A stretch of DNA of 64,000 bases from NCBI RefSeq assembly GCF_963966145.1, contig NC_091055.1:9176001-9240000 (forward strand), in the 5' to 3' direction. This document shows positions 37,651-51,350 of this stretch, in pieces. Origin of the DNA: Tenebrio molitor. Its lineage: Eukaryota; Arthropoda; Insecta; Coleoptera; Tenebrionidae. The notes beneath the pieces are model-generated. The model was not told the DNA's origin. It was given only the letters and a program-made list of their open reading frames with translations, and searched no databases. Within the stretch, counting starts at the first letter, position 1. Each line of letters starts with the position of its first letter. The translations under genes and the position numbers were made by a program.

Positions 37651-40600
37651 TACACATATTCGAAATGGATCGTTTCACGTAATTTTTTTAAAACCTTACT
37701 GAATTTTTATTTTATGTTTTTGTTTTCAAATTACATATTCTGGAATTTTTGATCGCAATTATGTAGATAGTTTAATGTAGTAAAATCATACAAACAATAC
37801 AACAAAAAAACTAGGTAATTATTAAGACGATCTTTTTAATGATCTCCAGTTATATTTGTATTAAAATGTATAATATTTTTGTTGAAGTACAATGTAAACT
37901 ATTACTTTTTAATTAATAAATCGAGGAATTTTCGCAATTGATTTTTTATTTTATTGTATGTAGGACTCAAATCGAACAATTATAATGCCATTATTACATT
38001 TTAATTGAAAAGTGAATTAAGATTTAAAAGTGTATTTTCTATTAAATAAAATTAGTTTGTAAAGGAAATCAAATACTTCGTCTTTTGAATAAATGGTGTA
38101 TTCAACGAATGCGATTAGCGCGTACCCCAATAGAGTATCTGAAATTGAAATAAATCGTTTTCAAGTGTTATTGCATGCTTATACCTAATATTCAGCGTTC
38201 TGGGAGTTGGTAATATTCAATTTATAATCTGTAGTACTTATATTTTTAAGAGGAACATTATTAAAATGTTATATTTGAATTCCATTGAATATGAATTCCT
38301 CTCACTACTACTTGTTCAATTTAGAATGCAATTTCTAATGAAATCCGTCTGTTTAATACACAACACTTAAGTCAATATCGAAAATAGAACATTTCAGTTT
38401 TACGTTTCATTCATTCTAATTAATAAAACGACAAATAATATAAAAATCTTCAATAATTTATATTTAAGATCTAGATCCCCATCAGAAAGAGAGGATTTCC
38501 AGGTTTATTTTTTGACATGAGTTATTTACATTTAATTTCAATTAGAGATTGCTTACGTTAATTTCCTTTGAAGACTGTTCGCTGCGGGGGTAGCCGGGGT
38601 TATGACTTATAAGATCAAGTTGTATGGGATGCAGACGCTGTTGCTGATGCTGAAGGCCGATTAAGCAGTTTTAATCACAGGCTGAATTTAGAAAAAGTTA
38701 TCATCGTAAAATAAATTAACCGCAAGATCAATCACCCTGCGATAAAAGACGTTAATTGCTTGATTAAACGCTGTTATAATGTTTGTTCTCGCAAAATATC
38801 TAACGAAATAAATGTTCAACCTAAAATTTTATTGTAATTAAAATTAGAAATACTTACCTACCTACATAACTGTCCACTACAAATATGTGTTTTAAATTCG
38901 TTTAATCTATGATTATATTAAAATATATTATAGATACCTACATATAAAAAAAAAAAATACGTATACGTATTTTAATAGCAGTAAACAGCTGATACCTGAT
39001 AAATATGATATTTAAAGTAACAAGTATAGTGTGTGAATGTACAACGTACAAATTTTATTTTTCGTTTTTACAATGTTCCATTTTGTTTTAATTTAAATTA
39101 ATATGATTTTTTAAATTCTGGTTTCAACCCAAATGCTTAGCCGCAGAATAGCGAGGAGGATAGTAAAGATTAATATTTGTATTTGTCGAAGACTAAACGA
39201 AATGGCATGGAGTGCGTATATTTAATAACAGAAGATAGAAAAATTTATGTTTAAACAAAAATATGTATATATTTTTATGGAATCGCTCTGTATATGTGTA
39301 AATCTGGTTTCGAGTCTCATCAACATTACCATATCGAGTGTTCCGGGGCTGTAACACAAAGATAACGACGTCGGCGTCGGCATCAAAGCACCGACGTCTA
39401 AGTGCTGCCCTCTCAACAAATATACAAAGGAATTCAAACTTTCTCAAGCGAATGTCAAAATCCAATTCATATCACTGCATAAATTGAACGAATTATTAGA
39501 CTCTTGACTTTATCCAAAAAACAAGTTAGAAGATATGGTCATGTTACAATAAATTTTTTATTTGGTTCCGAGTAGAGTTAATAAATTATTGATCTACAAG
39601 AAATCACAAAAATCCGATAAACTATCTCACATCTTTATAAACAATTGTCTAAAGAGAAAAATTCTCTCCTCATTCATCATTAAAATATTAAATAAATTTT
39701 AATTATTATAAAATGATCTGTTTATGTAATTAAAAATGAAACTAGTTTTAAAAATGTTATTTTGGTCTGACAGAAATTTTGCCGCAACCCACAATACACG
39801 TATTAGCGGTTAAGTATTATGTGTGGCTGTATTTAATTTACTGTGAATCAAAAATTTCTTAACGATTTAATTCCCTCAGATTAAGTATAATTTGTTTAAA
39901 ACATTAACATATTTGTATTTGATGTGTCTTTATTTTCTAGAGATATTTTTATGTTGTGTAGCACCTAGCACAAAAAGCAAGGTAGGTATATAACAAGATT
40001 TTGTGCCTTATTCACACCTTACTTTAATTATTTAGACATCAGTTATGTCTTTGAATTAGATAAGGACGGCGGATAAATAAAAAGGTTTTTTCTGGAAAAG
40101 ATGAAGACGATATTATTCTAAGATGAATTTCATTAACTAGCTGACGTGAATTTAATTTTGCATTGAAACTTAATGCTTTGGTGAATGGTGTCGACGGTGT
40201 ATTCGTTATCGTCGCTCCCCGACCCTTTGGCGGTGCTTTTAGCTTCGTCGTTTTAAGTTGACGTTAATCAAAGGAAGAGCAACTGTGCTAGGTCGTATTC
40301 GTAGATCCATGTTCGTTGATCCATGATCCATGATTTTGATAAGATCTTAGTACGTTTTCACATCTGGTATGCGCGCTTCTGGTGTTGGGTTGCGTGACGC
40401 AAAGTCACAAACTTTGATTAAACACGAATAAAAGGATATACTAAAACACATACACCGACCTCTTCAAAGGGGAATCGAGAATTCGTTTGCTGAATAAAAT
40501 ACATTTAGCAATTTGCACGAAATCTCTTTCATCTGACTACCTTGTTATCGATTCAACTACTCTTCAAAATTGTTTTTCTTTTATTTAGTCTGAAGCACAT

Positions 40601-41563
40601 CTAACTTCCTACATAACTTTTTTCTTAATACATACATATTCGTTTATAAATCTCTATTTTATTACTTCGCTCACTGTATTAATAACAAACAGAATTCATT
40701 TTTATAAGTTTTGTTTTATTTGTTTACGCTACAAACCTGTGAGCTATGAAAATATGAAATTTATTAATTTAACAATGAGATTTGGATACTTATTAATTTG
40801 CATAAGATCTTAAGACTCTGCTATGCGACAATTTCCCTCGCTTTAATTTCTTGATAATACCTAAAAATCCTACCTGAAGAAATATTATCTTTTGTTATTA
40901 ATTTATAAGTGGTCCTTGACATTCAAGCGAATGTTTCCTAAACCTTGTGGAATAATATTGTGCAAATGGTAGTTTGCGAAATTATTCGAAAATATAACAT
41001 CATAAAAACAAGGGAAAAAACATAAAAACAGGTACATTTTTCTAAGGGAATTTTTTTAAGGGAATTAGAGTATGGGTGTTAAAATATTAAAATGCAGCCA
41101 TTTCTATAAAATTAATTGATTTTATACGGAGACACATATCTATAACGTGTTACATTTTAACATCTATTAAATTGTGACATGTAAAAGATGTAAAATTTAT
41201 AAATATGAATATAAGATTAAGCAGCAAGAATGTGGATGTATTAATAATTGTACCTAGGTAAAATAAATGTACACATCTGTGCAATAAAACTAAGCACACG
41301 TCTCATGACTAATTTTCACAGTATTTTAGTTGTATAATACGGATCTATGGTAATTGATAAAACAAAATTACGCGGCATTTTGACATTCCTAAAAAAACAT
41401 ACATATTTTTGTTGCTAGGAATTTCGTCATGTCCCGTTGAAACTATAAAATATTTGCTGTGCTTAATTTTATTGCACAGAAGTGTACATGATTAGTATCT
41501 AGTATGTAGGTATTACCTATCTATACATTTTTATTTCAAAAATTTAAATGTGTATAAATTATA

Positions 41564-41780
41564 TCGGGTGTTTTTTTTTTTTTATTTCACCTCGTAGTAG
41601 GCGTTGAAGAGTCGATTGTGAACGCACCACCGAATTACAACAACTCTGATCAGCTGTTTAAATCTAACCTCACTTTTTGCGTGTTTTTAATCTGTAATTT
41701 GAAAAATCAGTGTCGAGTGGTTCATTCGCAATCGACTCTTCCACGTCAACTTCGACGCCAAATTTGAAAAAACACTCTTT
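41564..41780. mobile_element. short foldback element, about 215 bp
   Basis: The left arm begins TCGGGTGTTTT and contains GGCGTTGAAGAGTCGATTG. The right arm carries the inverted counterpart (CAATCGACTCTTC, later GACGCC and AACAC). A related left arm occurs at 58511-58610. It abuts the next element at 41784. Confidence 0.6.
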
Positions 41781-41783
41781 ATA

Positions 41784-42016
41784 TAGGGTCATTATAAATG
41801 ATTGCCCCATCGCAATTGGCGCTGAAAACCCATACAAATTTTGAATGTACCGCCAGCCTTGCAACGTTAGACAAACTAGTAGACAGATTTCCACTACCGC
41901 CGGTAGCGCCACCAATGGGGCATACTAGTCGCATGTTATGAGGCTTACGGCACATTCAACTACATCACCAACGCCTACTGCGATGGGACAATCATTTATA
42001 AATTATAATGACCCTG
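41784..42016. mobile_element. 233-bp MITE (AGGGTCATTATAAATGATTG family), copy A
   Basis: The ends are (C/T)AGGGTCATTATAAATGATT and its complement (with a 5-base insertion in the right arm), with TA outside. A sister copy is at 59153-59486. Non-coding. Confidence 0.7.
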
Positions 42017-42090
42017 TATTAATAACGTTGTTTGTTTTTTTCCCTTGCTGACATGAAGCTAAACACAGCGTGGTTACCAAATGAATTAGG

Positions 42091-42236
42091 TAACAAGTGT
42101 TCAATTGAAATGTTCATCAAGTTGGCTTTGACTTTATTTTTTAAAAGACAACAACATTGTAAATTAAGTTGGTTAGACAAAGATAGCGATAAAGATCAAT
42201 GCCAACTTGATGAACTTTTCAATTGAACACATGTTA
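42091..42236. mobile_element. 146-bp hairpin element
   Basis: Arms of about 40 bp, containing GTGTTCAATTGAAATGTTCA and AAGTTGGC, mirrored with few mismatches around a short loop. Size, structure and TA-rich borders suggest a tiny MITE. Confidence 0.6.
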
Positions 42237-42260
42237 TATGTATGTATGTACCTATGTATA

Positions 42261-43053
42261 CAGGGTGGACCATCGTATAGCATACCTATTTGCGATCAAA
42301 CCCTTTTTTAATTGTCAAAAAAAAAATGAAATTTGGAAGGCACAATCTTCAATTTCTGATGTACGAAATGGCCGAACCATTTTTTATAAAATAAAATAAG
42401 TGTTATCAAAGTAATAAAGCAATCCGTATTTTTTTCTTACATCCTCACCTACAGGACAATGTAGATTTTGATTATACAAAAGTTGGCATTTAAATTAGGA
42501 TAATAACTGAATAAATCAACATTTAATATCTACGAACAAAGTAGTAGCATTTTTATGGTAGTACATATTTTAAAATGACGGAAATCATCAAACTGTGGTA
42601 AAGTTAGATTTACAAGGGTCGTCGGCACCTTACAAATCCAGGACCGTACCGCCAGTTTTGATTTACAGCTGGTTGTTTGCGGTATGCGACCATTGTCAAT
42701 CAAGAATTATGACTCATTGAGGGTCGTCGTAATAAATTACTCACAGTTTGGTATCTACTAAAAATTATTAAGTCAGTTACTTAATTGAAATCAATGACTC
42801 CTTCATAATTTTTAATATCAGAATTGAGTCCTGGCATTTTCAATCCAGGGAGTCGATAAAAAAAATTAAGTCCTATGTAATTTTAATCTTTCATATTTCA
42901 GCGTCCTGACGACATTTGGAGCGTCTGTTTGAAAAAATAAAAAAATTATGTTGTAGTATTTTCAGTGTAGTTTATTACTGACCGCAAAGTCGAATTTCTA
43001 GGATGATTAGAAATATGGTTTACTGAAAATATGGTATACGATGGTCCACCCTC
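42261..43053. mobile_element. dispersed TA-type element, copy 2 (both ends present)
   Basis: Starts CAGGGTGGACCATCGTATAG and ends with the inverted counterpart ATACGATGGTCCACCCTC, TA on both sides. About 790 bp, homologous to 10205-10932. No transposase frame. The CAGGGTGG tip is typical of several Tc1/mariner-like families here. Confidence 0.8.
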
Positions 43054-44052
43054 TATATATTTTTTTAGTTCGCGGTAAAACAGTATTTACCGAATTCTAG
43101 AATAGTAATTAATTTTTTATTGTCACTTAAAGCGACAGAAATAATTTTTACATATTTTTTACATATGTAGGTACCTACATATGACTTAAAACTTTTATTA
43201 TTTCCATATTCTGAAAAATTATCAAAATGTTAATAAACACGATAATACTGATGACAATTATACTGTCTTATACGGTAAAAAATCCATATTTGCATTTTAG
43301 ACACTGAAAAGTTTGTTGGAATTTTGTGCTATCTGGAATATTAAAAGCTTGCGACTCTATCAAGGTGAAAAACAAATAAATAAACACACGAATAAAAAAC
43401 ACTAATGTACATAGCTTAAAATGATGATAATGTCTACAGCAGCAGATAAAAGTTATTTAGCAAAAGCTCACCCCTCGATCGATAAACTAGATCGAACAGG
43501 AAGGTTGGGAAACAGCAGTAAGAGCACATATTTGTATAATATCAATATCACAATTAGCGTATTTTTGTTAGAAATCGCACCACAACAAATAAACTTACAC
43601 CATGTAAAACTACACAATTAATAGTGGACTTTTACCAAGTGTATAGAAAACAAAGGTATACATATATACCCCTACAGGTAATTTTACACCAATATGCAAG
43701 AAATTTAAATCAATAGTTTTAATTTTCTGGAGTGGCAAATTTTCTTAACGGCTGTCGTAAATTTCAAGTCGTAGTGCTAATGGAAAAATTACATTGTCAA
43801 CATAAAATTAAATAATTTTTGGAGTACATACTTAAAATTTTAAACCAAAAACGATGTAATAATAGCACGACAACTGCAATAGTTTATTGTAAATATGTCT
43901 TGAAAATCATAAATGCAACATAAAGGAGATGAATTAATGCAAAAATCAGTCAATTACAATAAACATTTACCTTAAAATTGGAAAAAAAGAACCAAACTAC
44001 ATACTAACTAAATAACCAAACTACTAAAACACTAATTACCTACATAACATTT

Positions 44053-44195
44053 TTGATTTACAATGCAAAAATTTCCGATAATAATGCGGAATCTGGAAAA
44101 GTGCCCCGAATGCTTGCAGCGTTTCCACGTTGAATGGCAAGGGAAATCCTCTCAAAAAGGAATTTATTTGATTTTGAATCGCCTGATTCGCGATA
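44053..44195 (+). repeat. inverted-pair repeat, copy A
   Basis: About 140 bp nearly identical to the reverse complement of 53658-53803, with the core (GCGGAATCTGGAAAAGTGCC through CCTCTCAAAAAGGAAT) almost unchanged. An open frame through the core reads KCPECLQRFHVEW in both copies. It does not have obvious terminal repeats, so it may be a fragment of a larger unknown element or a conserved sequence. Confidence 0.75.
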
Positions 44196-44639
44196 AGTCG
44201 GTTTCCGATGACATTAATAAAAAACTACCATGTACTGTTACTAAAATACAACTCAATACCTACCTAAAATACTAAAAAACACGTGAAAAATGTATTTACC
44301 TGTTATATTATTTAAACAAAATAACTAAGTAGGTATGAGAAATGTATTAAGTTCATTTATTCATTAAGCAAGATAAACTTAGAACCATTTGTATCTTATG
44401 TAGATTAAAATATCAATAAAAATTGTGATTATTGAATGCGTGATTATTTTCCTATTTTAGATACGAGCATTTTTATATATACGTAGGTAAAGGATGACTA
44501 AGTAATATGAAAAGTGCCATCTATTGGTGAGAGATTTATTTTAAATGATTTTATTTAACTTATAGTAAATATAATTAAAATTTCAGTACAATTCAATTAC
44601 TCGGACTCGGTAATGTAATTATGTAGGAGATAATTTTTG

Positions 44640-45240
44640 GATATGATCTAAATTGAAACGCTGTCGTAAGGTGGAAATAACGTCGATCGTTGATAATTAC
44701 GTTTCGGGTCTGGAGACAAAGCCTTCTCCGGTAATGATTTCACACCCGTGTCGATAGCAACAAAAGGCTCTGCAAGTTATCTGTAGTTGGTTCTGTATAA
44801 TCTGTATGGCCGTCGTGAGTGAAACGCCAGGTGAAGAAGTGACATCCAACCGAGAACAGAGCAAGCGCAAGCACAGCTGTCGCTTTTGAAGAGGTCCCAG
44901 GGGAGTCTATGGGAGGGTTTAGGACGAGTCAATCCTTGAAAGCATCGTCCTCATTGGCCGCTTCCAGCCAGATACATCCTTATTGGCCAATCCAATGATC
45001 CTACAGCCTCTTTTGCTCGTCCTCTGCCGTGGCCTCCTAATTATGCAAATGGCCCTGCTCACCTAATGTTGCCACCATCAGTCTGTTGTTTGCGCTTTTC
45101 CCAAAACTACCAGGCCAAAGTTCAACCAGACATCAGTTTCCAGCCTACAGATTGCCTTTTGATGCCCCAACATAACGGACACGAGTGACTGCTAAAAACG
45201 AACGAACGGCCAAAGATACACAACACCATCCTGATATTTC
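44640..45240. promoter_or_regulatory. GC-rich island with clustered CCAAT/octamer/TAAT motifs
   Basis: About 600 bp clearly richer in G+C than the surroundings. It has inverted CCAAT boxes (ATTGG at 44953 and 44982, CCAAT nearby), an octamer ATGCAAAT at 45043-45050 beside a TAATTA homeodomain core, and no sustained ORF. This is the composition expected of a conserved enhancer or a non-coding RNA promoter upstream of earmuff. Function inferred from composition and motifs only. Confidence 0.35.
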
Positions 45241-45880
45241 TGCAATCGTGATTTCAAAAAGTGATGAATTCCTAGTTAAAATGATTATTATAGTGTCCTG
45301 TTTGACTTACCGCAGTCTTAGTGATAAGATCAATTGCTGTTACTGATCTACTTATTGCACAAATTACATTAGGTAAGTCATACAATGCATTTTTCATAAA
45401 AATTCTTCTCAACTATGTAAATGCTTAGTTAATAATATATGTACTCGTACTTACAAGCGATGAAAAAGTGATAATTTCGCTCATGTAAACTACAAATTTG
45501 TATGCTGTAAAGACGCGCAACATAAAGAAAACGTGCAAATGAAATAATCAGTGCCCGGTATATACAATGTGGCCCAAAAATTGTCAAAAATTTTCACTCT
45601 ACAAGTTGGAAAAATGTCACTTAACTAAATAATGTTTTTTTTTAAAGACACGTTAATAAAAATTGGTTCGTTTGTTTAAAAAATCTATTATAGGTTTTCT
45701 ACCACCTGTGACATATTGTAATCTCCATAAATTACTGAACGCATATAATTTTTTACAATATTGCGGAAATATATTTTTGTAGTTTAAGTACATCTTATAA
45801 TATAATACCTACCTATGTATCTATGGAGTGATTCAATCGAAAAATAATAGATTTGTATTTTATACTCGTAGGTAGGTACC

Positions 45881-46728
45881 TATGGAACCGGCTCCGTTCT
45901 GCTAAAATTACCCTAGAACCCTGAAATTTTAAATGCATTTAGGACTCATTAAAAGCTACTTATCAAATTAAAGACACAAAAAAAAATATCCATAAGTTTT
46001 CAAAATACAAAGCCAACTTGATTTTTTAAATGGGAATGGGTTAAATGGGGCATCATTAAAAAGCTTATTTTTTTAGATGTCAAAGGTTTAGTGATTTGTT
46101 GGGCAGAATCTTAGAACAAAATTAAAACTTAATTAAAATAAAATGAAAACATGAAGCAGCATTTAAAATCCGTCGAAAATTAGAGAAAACCAAACCTATG
46201 GCAGTAGAGAATGTCGCAGTTCGATTATTTCATTTCTCATTGAAATATCTAATTGAGAGTACTAAATTTTTGATATTTGAAACTTTATCATTCAATTAGG
46301 TATTATACAGTAATTGTTTTCTAAGTTTTGTGCTCTTAAAATTTGATATCGTTTCACATTTTTCAATGAAACTAAAATGACAAAACTAAACAAAGCAACG
46401 AAAATTTAATAAAATGTTTCAATTAATATTTGAACAATTGGTATGTTTCAAATTTATTAAAAGTTTTTTTTTTTCTAAGATTCTCTGGAAGAAATCACCA
46501 AACTTATTACATATATCATTTAATTCTTTAAAAAATAAGCTTTTTAAGGATGTCCCATTTTACCCATGTTCCAATTTAAAAAAGATAAAGTTGGCTTTGT
46601 ATTTTGAAAACTTATGGATAAAAAAATATTTTAAAACATTTGAAAAGTAGTTTTCAATGAGTTCAAGTCTGTTTAAAATTCTAGGGTTCTAGCTTAAACT
46701 ATTTTAGCAGAACCGAACCGGTTCCATA
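45881..46728. mobile_element. 848-bp foldback element
   Basis: The ends are TATGGAACCGG(C)TC and its complement. The arms, roughly 200 bp each with mismatches and small gaps, share AAAGCCAACTT and CCATAAGTTTTCAAAATACA. The interior lacks coding capacity; the ORF at 46414-46650 is AT-biased. Confidence 0.65.
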
Positions 46729-47956
46729 CATAATCGCAACCCTGTATGCAGATAAAGAGACTGCTTCCGAATTTTGATTCTTTCAATTCAAATAAGTAAA
46801 CTACAAATATTTAGGTACATGTTCAGAGAAAAGTCAACGTTTTACTTTAGCATAGGTAAATGTTATCTATAGTATTTTAAGAAATAATTCTCAAGTCAAA
46901 ATCAAAAACAATATTTGACACAAGTCTGCCATTTTTGTGAACTTGTAGATACAATAAAAGTGCCGTTGAAGAAATAACATATACAACTACATATTAGATT
47001 TAGGTAATTTAAAATACAAATATGTACCTATGCCTATCCTATGTATTTGATTACATATTTTGATTTACAAATAAAGAAAAATTTTTAAAATGACCAATTT
47101 CAGTTTAAATAGGATCCTTTTTATGTACCTAAGTGAGCAATTTTTTTTTTAAAGATTGTATGTATAGCCATATTTTTTTGCTTACGTATGTGTATAATAG
47201 GTAGGATGACATACTCGTAATAGGTAAATTAAGATGCGTAGGTATAGGTTGAGAATCTAATACAAAATGTTTTGTCAGACCTTAGAAACCGAACTAAACA
47301 TACCTATCCGCAACATGGTTTATATCTTTCCAAAACATGTATCTACCTACAAATTTTTGTAAAATATTTACCTAATACCAAATAGGTACTTGTAACTTCT
47401 CAAGTCTTAAAAAATAAAAAGGTACATTTTTGTTACTTGTAAATATAAATTATTTTCTTACGTAAAATGACGACGCTAATAATTTTTTTAAAATTAATTT
47501 TATGTTTTATCGGTTACCAAAAAATTGATTTATTTTTTTTTTAATCTGAAATACCTACGAGTAAATTTGAAACAAAAATTCCTTTTTTAAATATGTAATA
47601 ATAAACAATATTTAAAAGTATTTTCAGATTTTTTAAATAATTGCCATTTTTATAAGAATCATTTTGTATTTTTGTGTGTGTTTATAGATAATATTCCTTT
47701 CAATCAAAAATTAGATTAGATTAGAAGATTAGAATTTTAGAGTGAGTATGAACTAAAAGTCTACTTTTATCACAACATAATTATACCGAAACTTTCCAAA
47801 ATATCCTTATTACTTAATCTACATAGCTTTAAAGAAATATAGGGTGGCCCAGAACTAACAAACCAAATTTTTAGGGCAGAATTGGGATGGTTCGCGGATA
47901 TTAAATTCGTTTGAAATTATTTCCAGGACCAAGTAGTTTTTAAAATTACATATATA

Positions 47957-48434
47957 CAGGTATCCCAAAATTGGCGTACAAACCACTTACTACCTTTTCG
48001 AGGATGTTTAAATGTACATGAAAAAAATATGGAAAAAATATTTCCGACAAAAAAAATTAATTATTTTTATTATCATTATTAACGATAATACAATGTAAAC
48101 AAAGATATATTCATACATCATTACCTTGCAATGTTACCGCAGTGGATTTAAAATATTTTTTCCGATTTCCAAAGCTTCTAAATTCTCTATTATGCAGGAC
48201 TAGATATTGGTAGTGAGTGATCTTGTACTTTGTGATAATATGAACGATTAGACGTAGCTGTCATGACAATTTCATACATATATTTCAAAATAATTGACCT
48301 GTTAAGTGCCACTTTCAAAAACCGCCAAATCAACAAATAAGTCCAATAGAATTTTTTTAACATTTTTCTGACGTTTACTGTAATCTCTTCTTCACCGTAG
48401 TGCACCGTTAGTACGCCATTTTTGGGGCAGCCTG
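47957..48434. mobile_element. 478-bp TA-type element
   Basis: Left tip CAGGTATCCCAAAATTGGCG, right tip the complement of CAGGCTGCCCCAAAAATGGC, TA outside both. A minus-strand frame of 97 codons crosses the right end and reads into the tip, so it is a by-product of the element rather than a host gene. Confidence 0.6.
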
Positions 48435-51029
48435 TATGTATGATTAAAATTGACCAGTAGCGAGTCGGCTGAGTTAGGTACATTAAGTTATATTACTTAT
48501 ATTTGCAAGAAATGTTACTAGGCGACATTTAATAATGGCAACTTTTTAAAGAAATGATAATGTTGTTTGTCTACTTCTGATCTGACAGTGATAAAGATCT
48601 GACATTCGCAAAAAGGGTTTCTTACTGGATTGCTTTCGATCAGCATACATATTTTCAAAGGAAAAATACAAAATTAAGAAACATTTCTATAAAAATTCAC
48701 AAAAATTGAATGAACGGTAGGTATATAGATTTTGATTGACAAGTGTTAATTCATTAACGTCAAATTGACAGTGGCCCAGACGAATTATCAATGCCTCTAA
48801 CATTTCTTATTGCACACTTGTTGCCTAGTACCTAACTATTTATTAACTGTTAAAATATTAAATACACTAACTTATCGGTTAGTTTTAATAGTCTGCAAAT
48901 TAAAAATTATTTACTCCTATAAATTAACTGAAACAAAATTAACACCCACAAATCATCTACAATAGGTATTTGATCCGCTAGTTCTAGGTCACCTGTATTT
49001 GAAAAACTACAGCTTGTAATAAAATACTTAGTGAAAATTATTATAATTATATCTTACAATTAATATAAACCTAGGTATGTATAGATATTAAAAACGTAAA
49101 TAAAAATAATGTCGTAATGATTCAGTAAAACATTTATTATTAGAGGGACATACGTGATTAAATATTACTAAACAATTTTACTTCAATTGGATAAAAGTAC
49201 ATATTACAAAATTGAATGTTATTTCACAATTTAAAAGAAAATGGGGCAAATCAAGTTTTAATTCATTTCACGAATGTATCAACACTAATTTAAAAATTGC
49301 TTAGAAAATAACCTAGAGAGCTGTATTTAGACACAAATCTCTTGAAACTGTTCGTTAATTAATTAAATTATATTACGATTAAAATAAGAGATGATCTGAA
49401 GTTTCAGCAGTTTGTCTATCTTGTTAAAAGAAAGGTATGGAAAACCTTTAAAAAGTCAATTTTACATACATACCCACTGGTAACTGTTGGTGGAACAAAA
49501 TTTTGATAAATTTTGTTATTTCAATCGCTATGTCTACAACTGAAAAAATTGTAAAAATCTAAATTAGAAAGAAATAACGTAATCTTATATTTTGTTCAAT
49601 CTTAGTTGTAACGTTCGTATTAAATGGTAACTGTAAAGAATTCTAGAAAATAAATATTTTGTCAAACAGACATTAATGAGGGCATTTCTTTTCTGTTGGA
49701 GGAATGAGAACTTGCTTAAGAGTTCTCATACATTTCAAAAACAAAAGCTTGGTAGGGTACGGTCTTTTCATGTTTAAACCCTGCCATAACTCAAGTACTT
49801 CAGCACTTAGACGTTTCAGAATCAATCAATATTTATATTGGCAATGCTTATACAATACTCAATAATCTTTTGTTTAAAAGGCAAACAAAAACTCAAACAC
49901 GCTGCATTTTCATGTCCAGATGTTGGTATACAGGACATTATGTTGTGGTATTATTTTCATTGTTGTAACAAAAATTTTGTTATTAATATAGATTTTATTA
50001 TTATTAAATTACATAAAATACAACAGATCAGTGCGAATTCGAATTTTTGAATTAACGTACATATATTTAAACCAGTTTATATCAGTTACGTGCGCTTCCT
50101 TTATCTACTTAAAAAACAAATGAGATGATAATTGGTTTAGGCTGTAACTTCATTTTTCCACTTCGTGGCTTGTTAAATTTATCGGTTAAATTGGACAGCT
50201 TTGAAACATACATTTTAATTGAGTAATGACGTTATTAAGTATTTATCGTAAAGGGTAAGTTTAGTGAATACCGTATATGAACCCCTAGCACGGTATTCAG
50301 CTGATTTAACCCCATTATAAGTATTATCCCATTTCCGTCCACGCTCTCGAAACCCTCTGCAAAATTCATCTATTTTTATTTACGTACAGTCACTACAAAA
50401 ATTGGAATAAGAATTTTACGTAATAATGGTATTTTTCATTTTTTCTAAAGTATCAAGTGCTAACTTTAGTGGACAGGATGAATATTAATTGCGCAATTAT
50501 GTATTTCATGTTTAAACAATTAGTTATATAAATTGGCCACTAATGAAAACACATTTTCCCACCAGTCTGTTGCTAATAAAGTGGGTAGCACGCGAGGATG
50601 AGGGTGGCGATAACAACATTTTAGGTAAGGTATACGTGTGTTCTATAACAAGGGCATTAAAATTAAGTGAGTACTTATCAAGACTATAATGTATTTATAC
50701 ACCATACAATTACGTGCAGAATGTCAAAAAGATTATTAAAAGGCCGTAAAGTAATCGTTGTGAAAATGAAATTCATTTTGGTTGATCAAAATCTGTCTAT
50801 TTTTTTTTTCAAGTGGAGTGGTATGACATCACACCTAGATAGAAATGGTTGTGCATGCATGATAAGTACGTTTATCCATTGGTCGACTGGTAGTGTCAAT
50901 TGCAACAGAAGAATGAAAACATAAGAATAAATGCGAGCAGATTATATTGTTAGTGACAGATACGTTTCGGTCTGTGTAGCATAAATTTTTGATGTGTTTT
51001 TGAAGTGTCAAGTGAAATTTTATTTAACG

Positions 51030-51350
51030 GGTAAAGGTTAATTCGTTGTGCGGCGGTGGTGAATTGTGGAACGGTTGGAGCGAGCGCAAAAAAGATGTAT
51101 TAGCGGAAAACAAAGGTGTTTGCTTAGATTTATTTCCATCTGGATGAAACAATAAAACAGAAATTTGCGGTGAAGCCATCTGGGAGTATAATTGGCATAG
51201 TGAATGCCTATATGAAGAGGGGTATCCGTTATCAAGCTGATGGCGAATTGAACCGTTGCAGGAAGGCAACCCCCAGAGACGCCGCCGCCACACCGCCTCT
51301 TTTTCGCCGCCCCACGTATTCTGCCGTTCGGCACGCCTCTTAGGCGCGGC
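51030..51350. promoter_or_regulatory. CpG-rich island
   Basis: The stretch up to 51350 is strikingly GC/CpG-rich for this region (CCGCCGCCACACCGCC, GGCACGCCTCTTAGGCGCGG). It carries overlapping minus ORFs of 89 and 98 codons that look like composition effects. A promoter, enhancer or unannotated first exon is possible; nothing decisive is seen. Confidence 0.3.

Noticed and set aside
40300..40340. Repeated GATCCATG units
   Set aside because: Only about three imperfect copies; too short to call a satellite or array.
48190..48483. 97-codon minus ORF
   Set aside because: Begins outside and reads through the tip of the element at 47957-48434; no transposase motif or homologue recognised.
49660..49760. 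ATGAGAACT...AGTTCTCAT hairpin
   Set aside because: Nine-base stem with an 8-base loop is expected by chance in 64 kb; no neighbouring gene to regulate.
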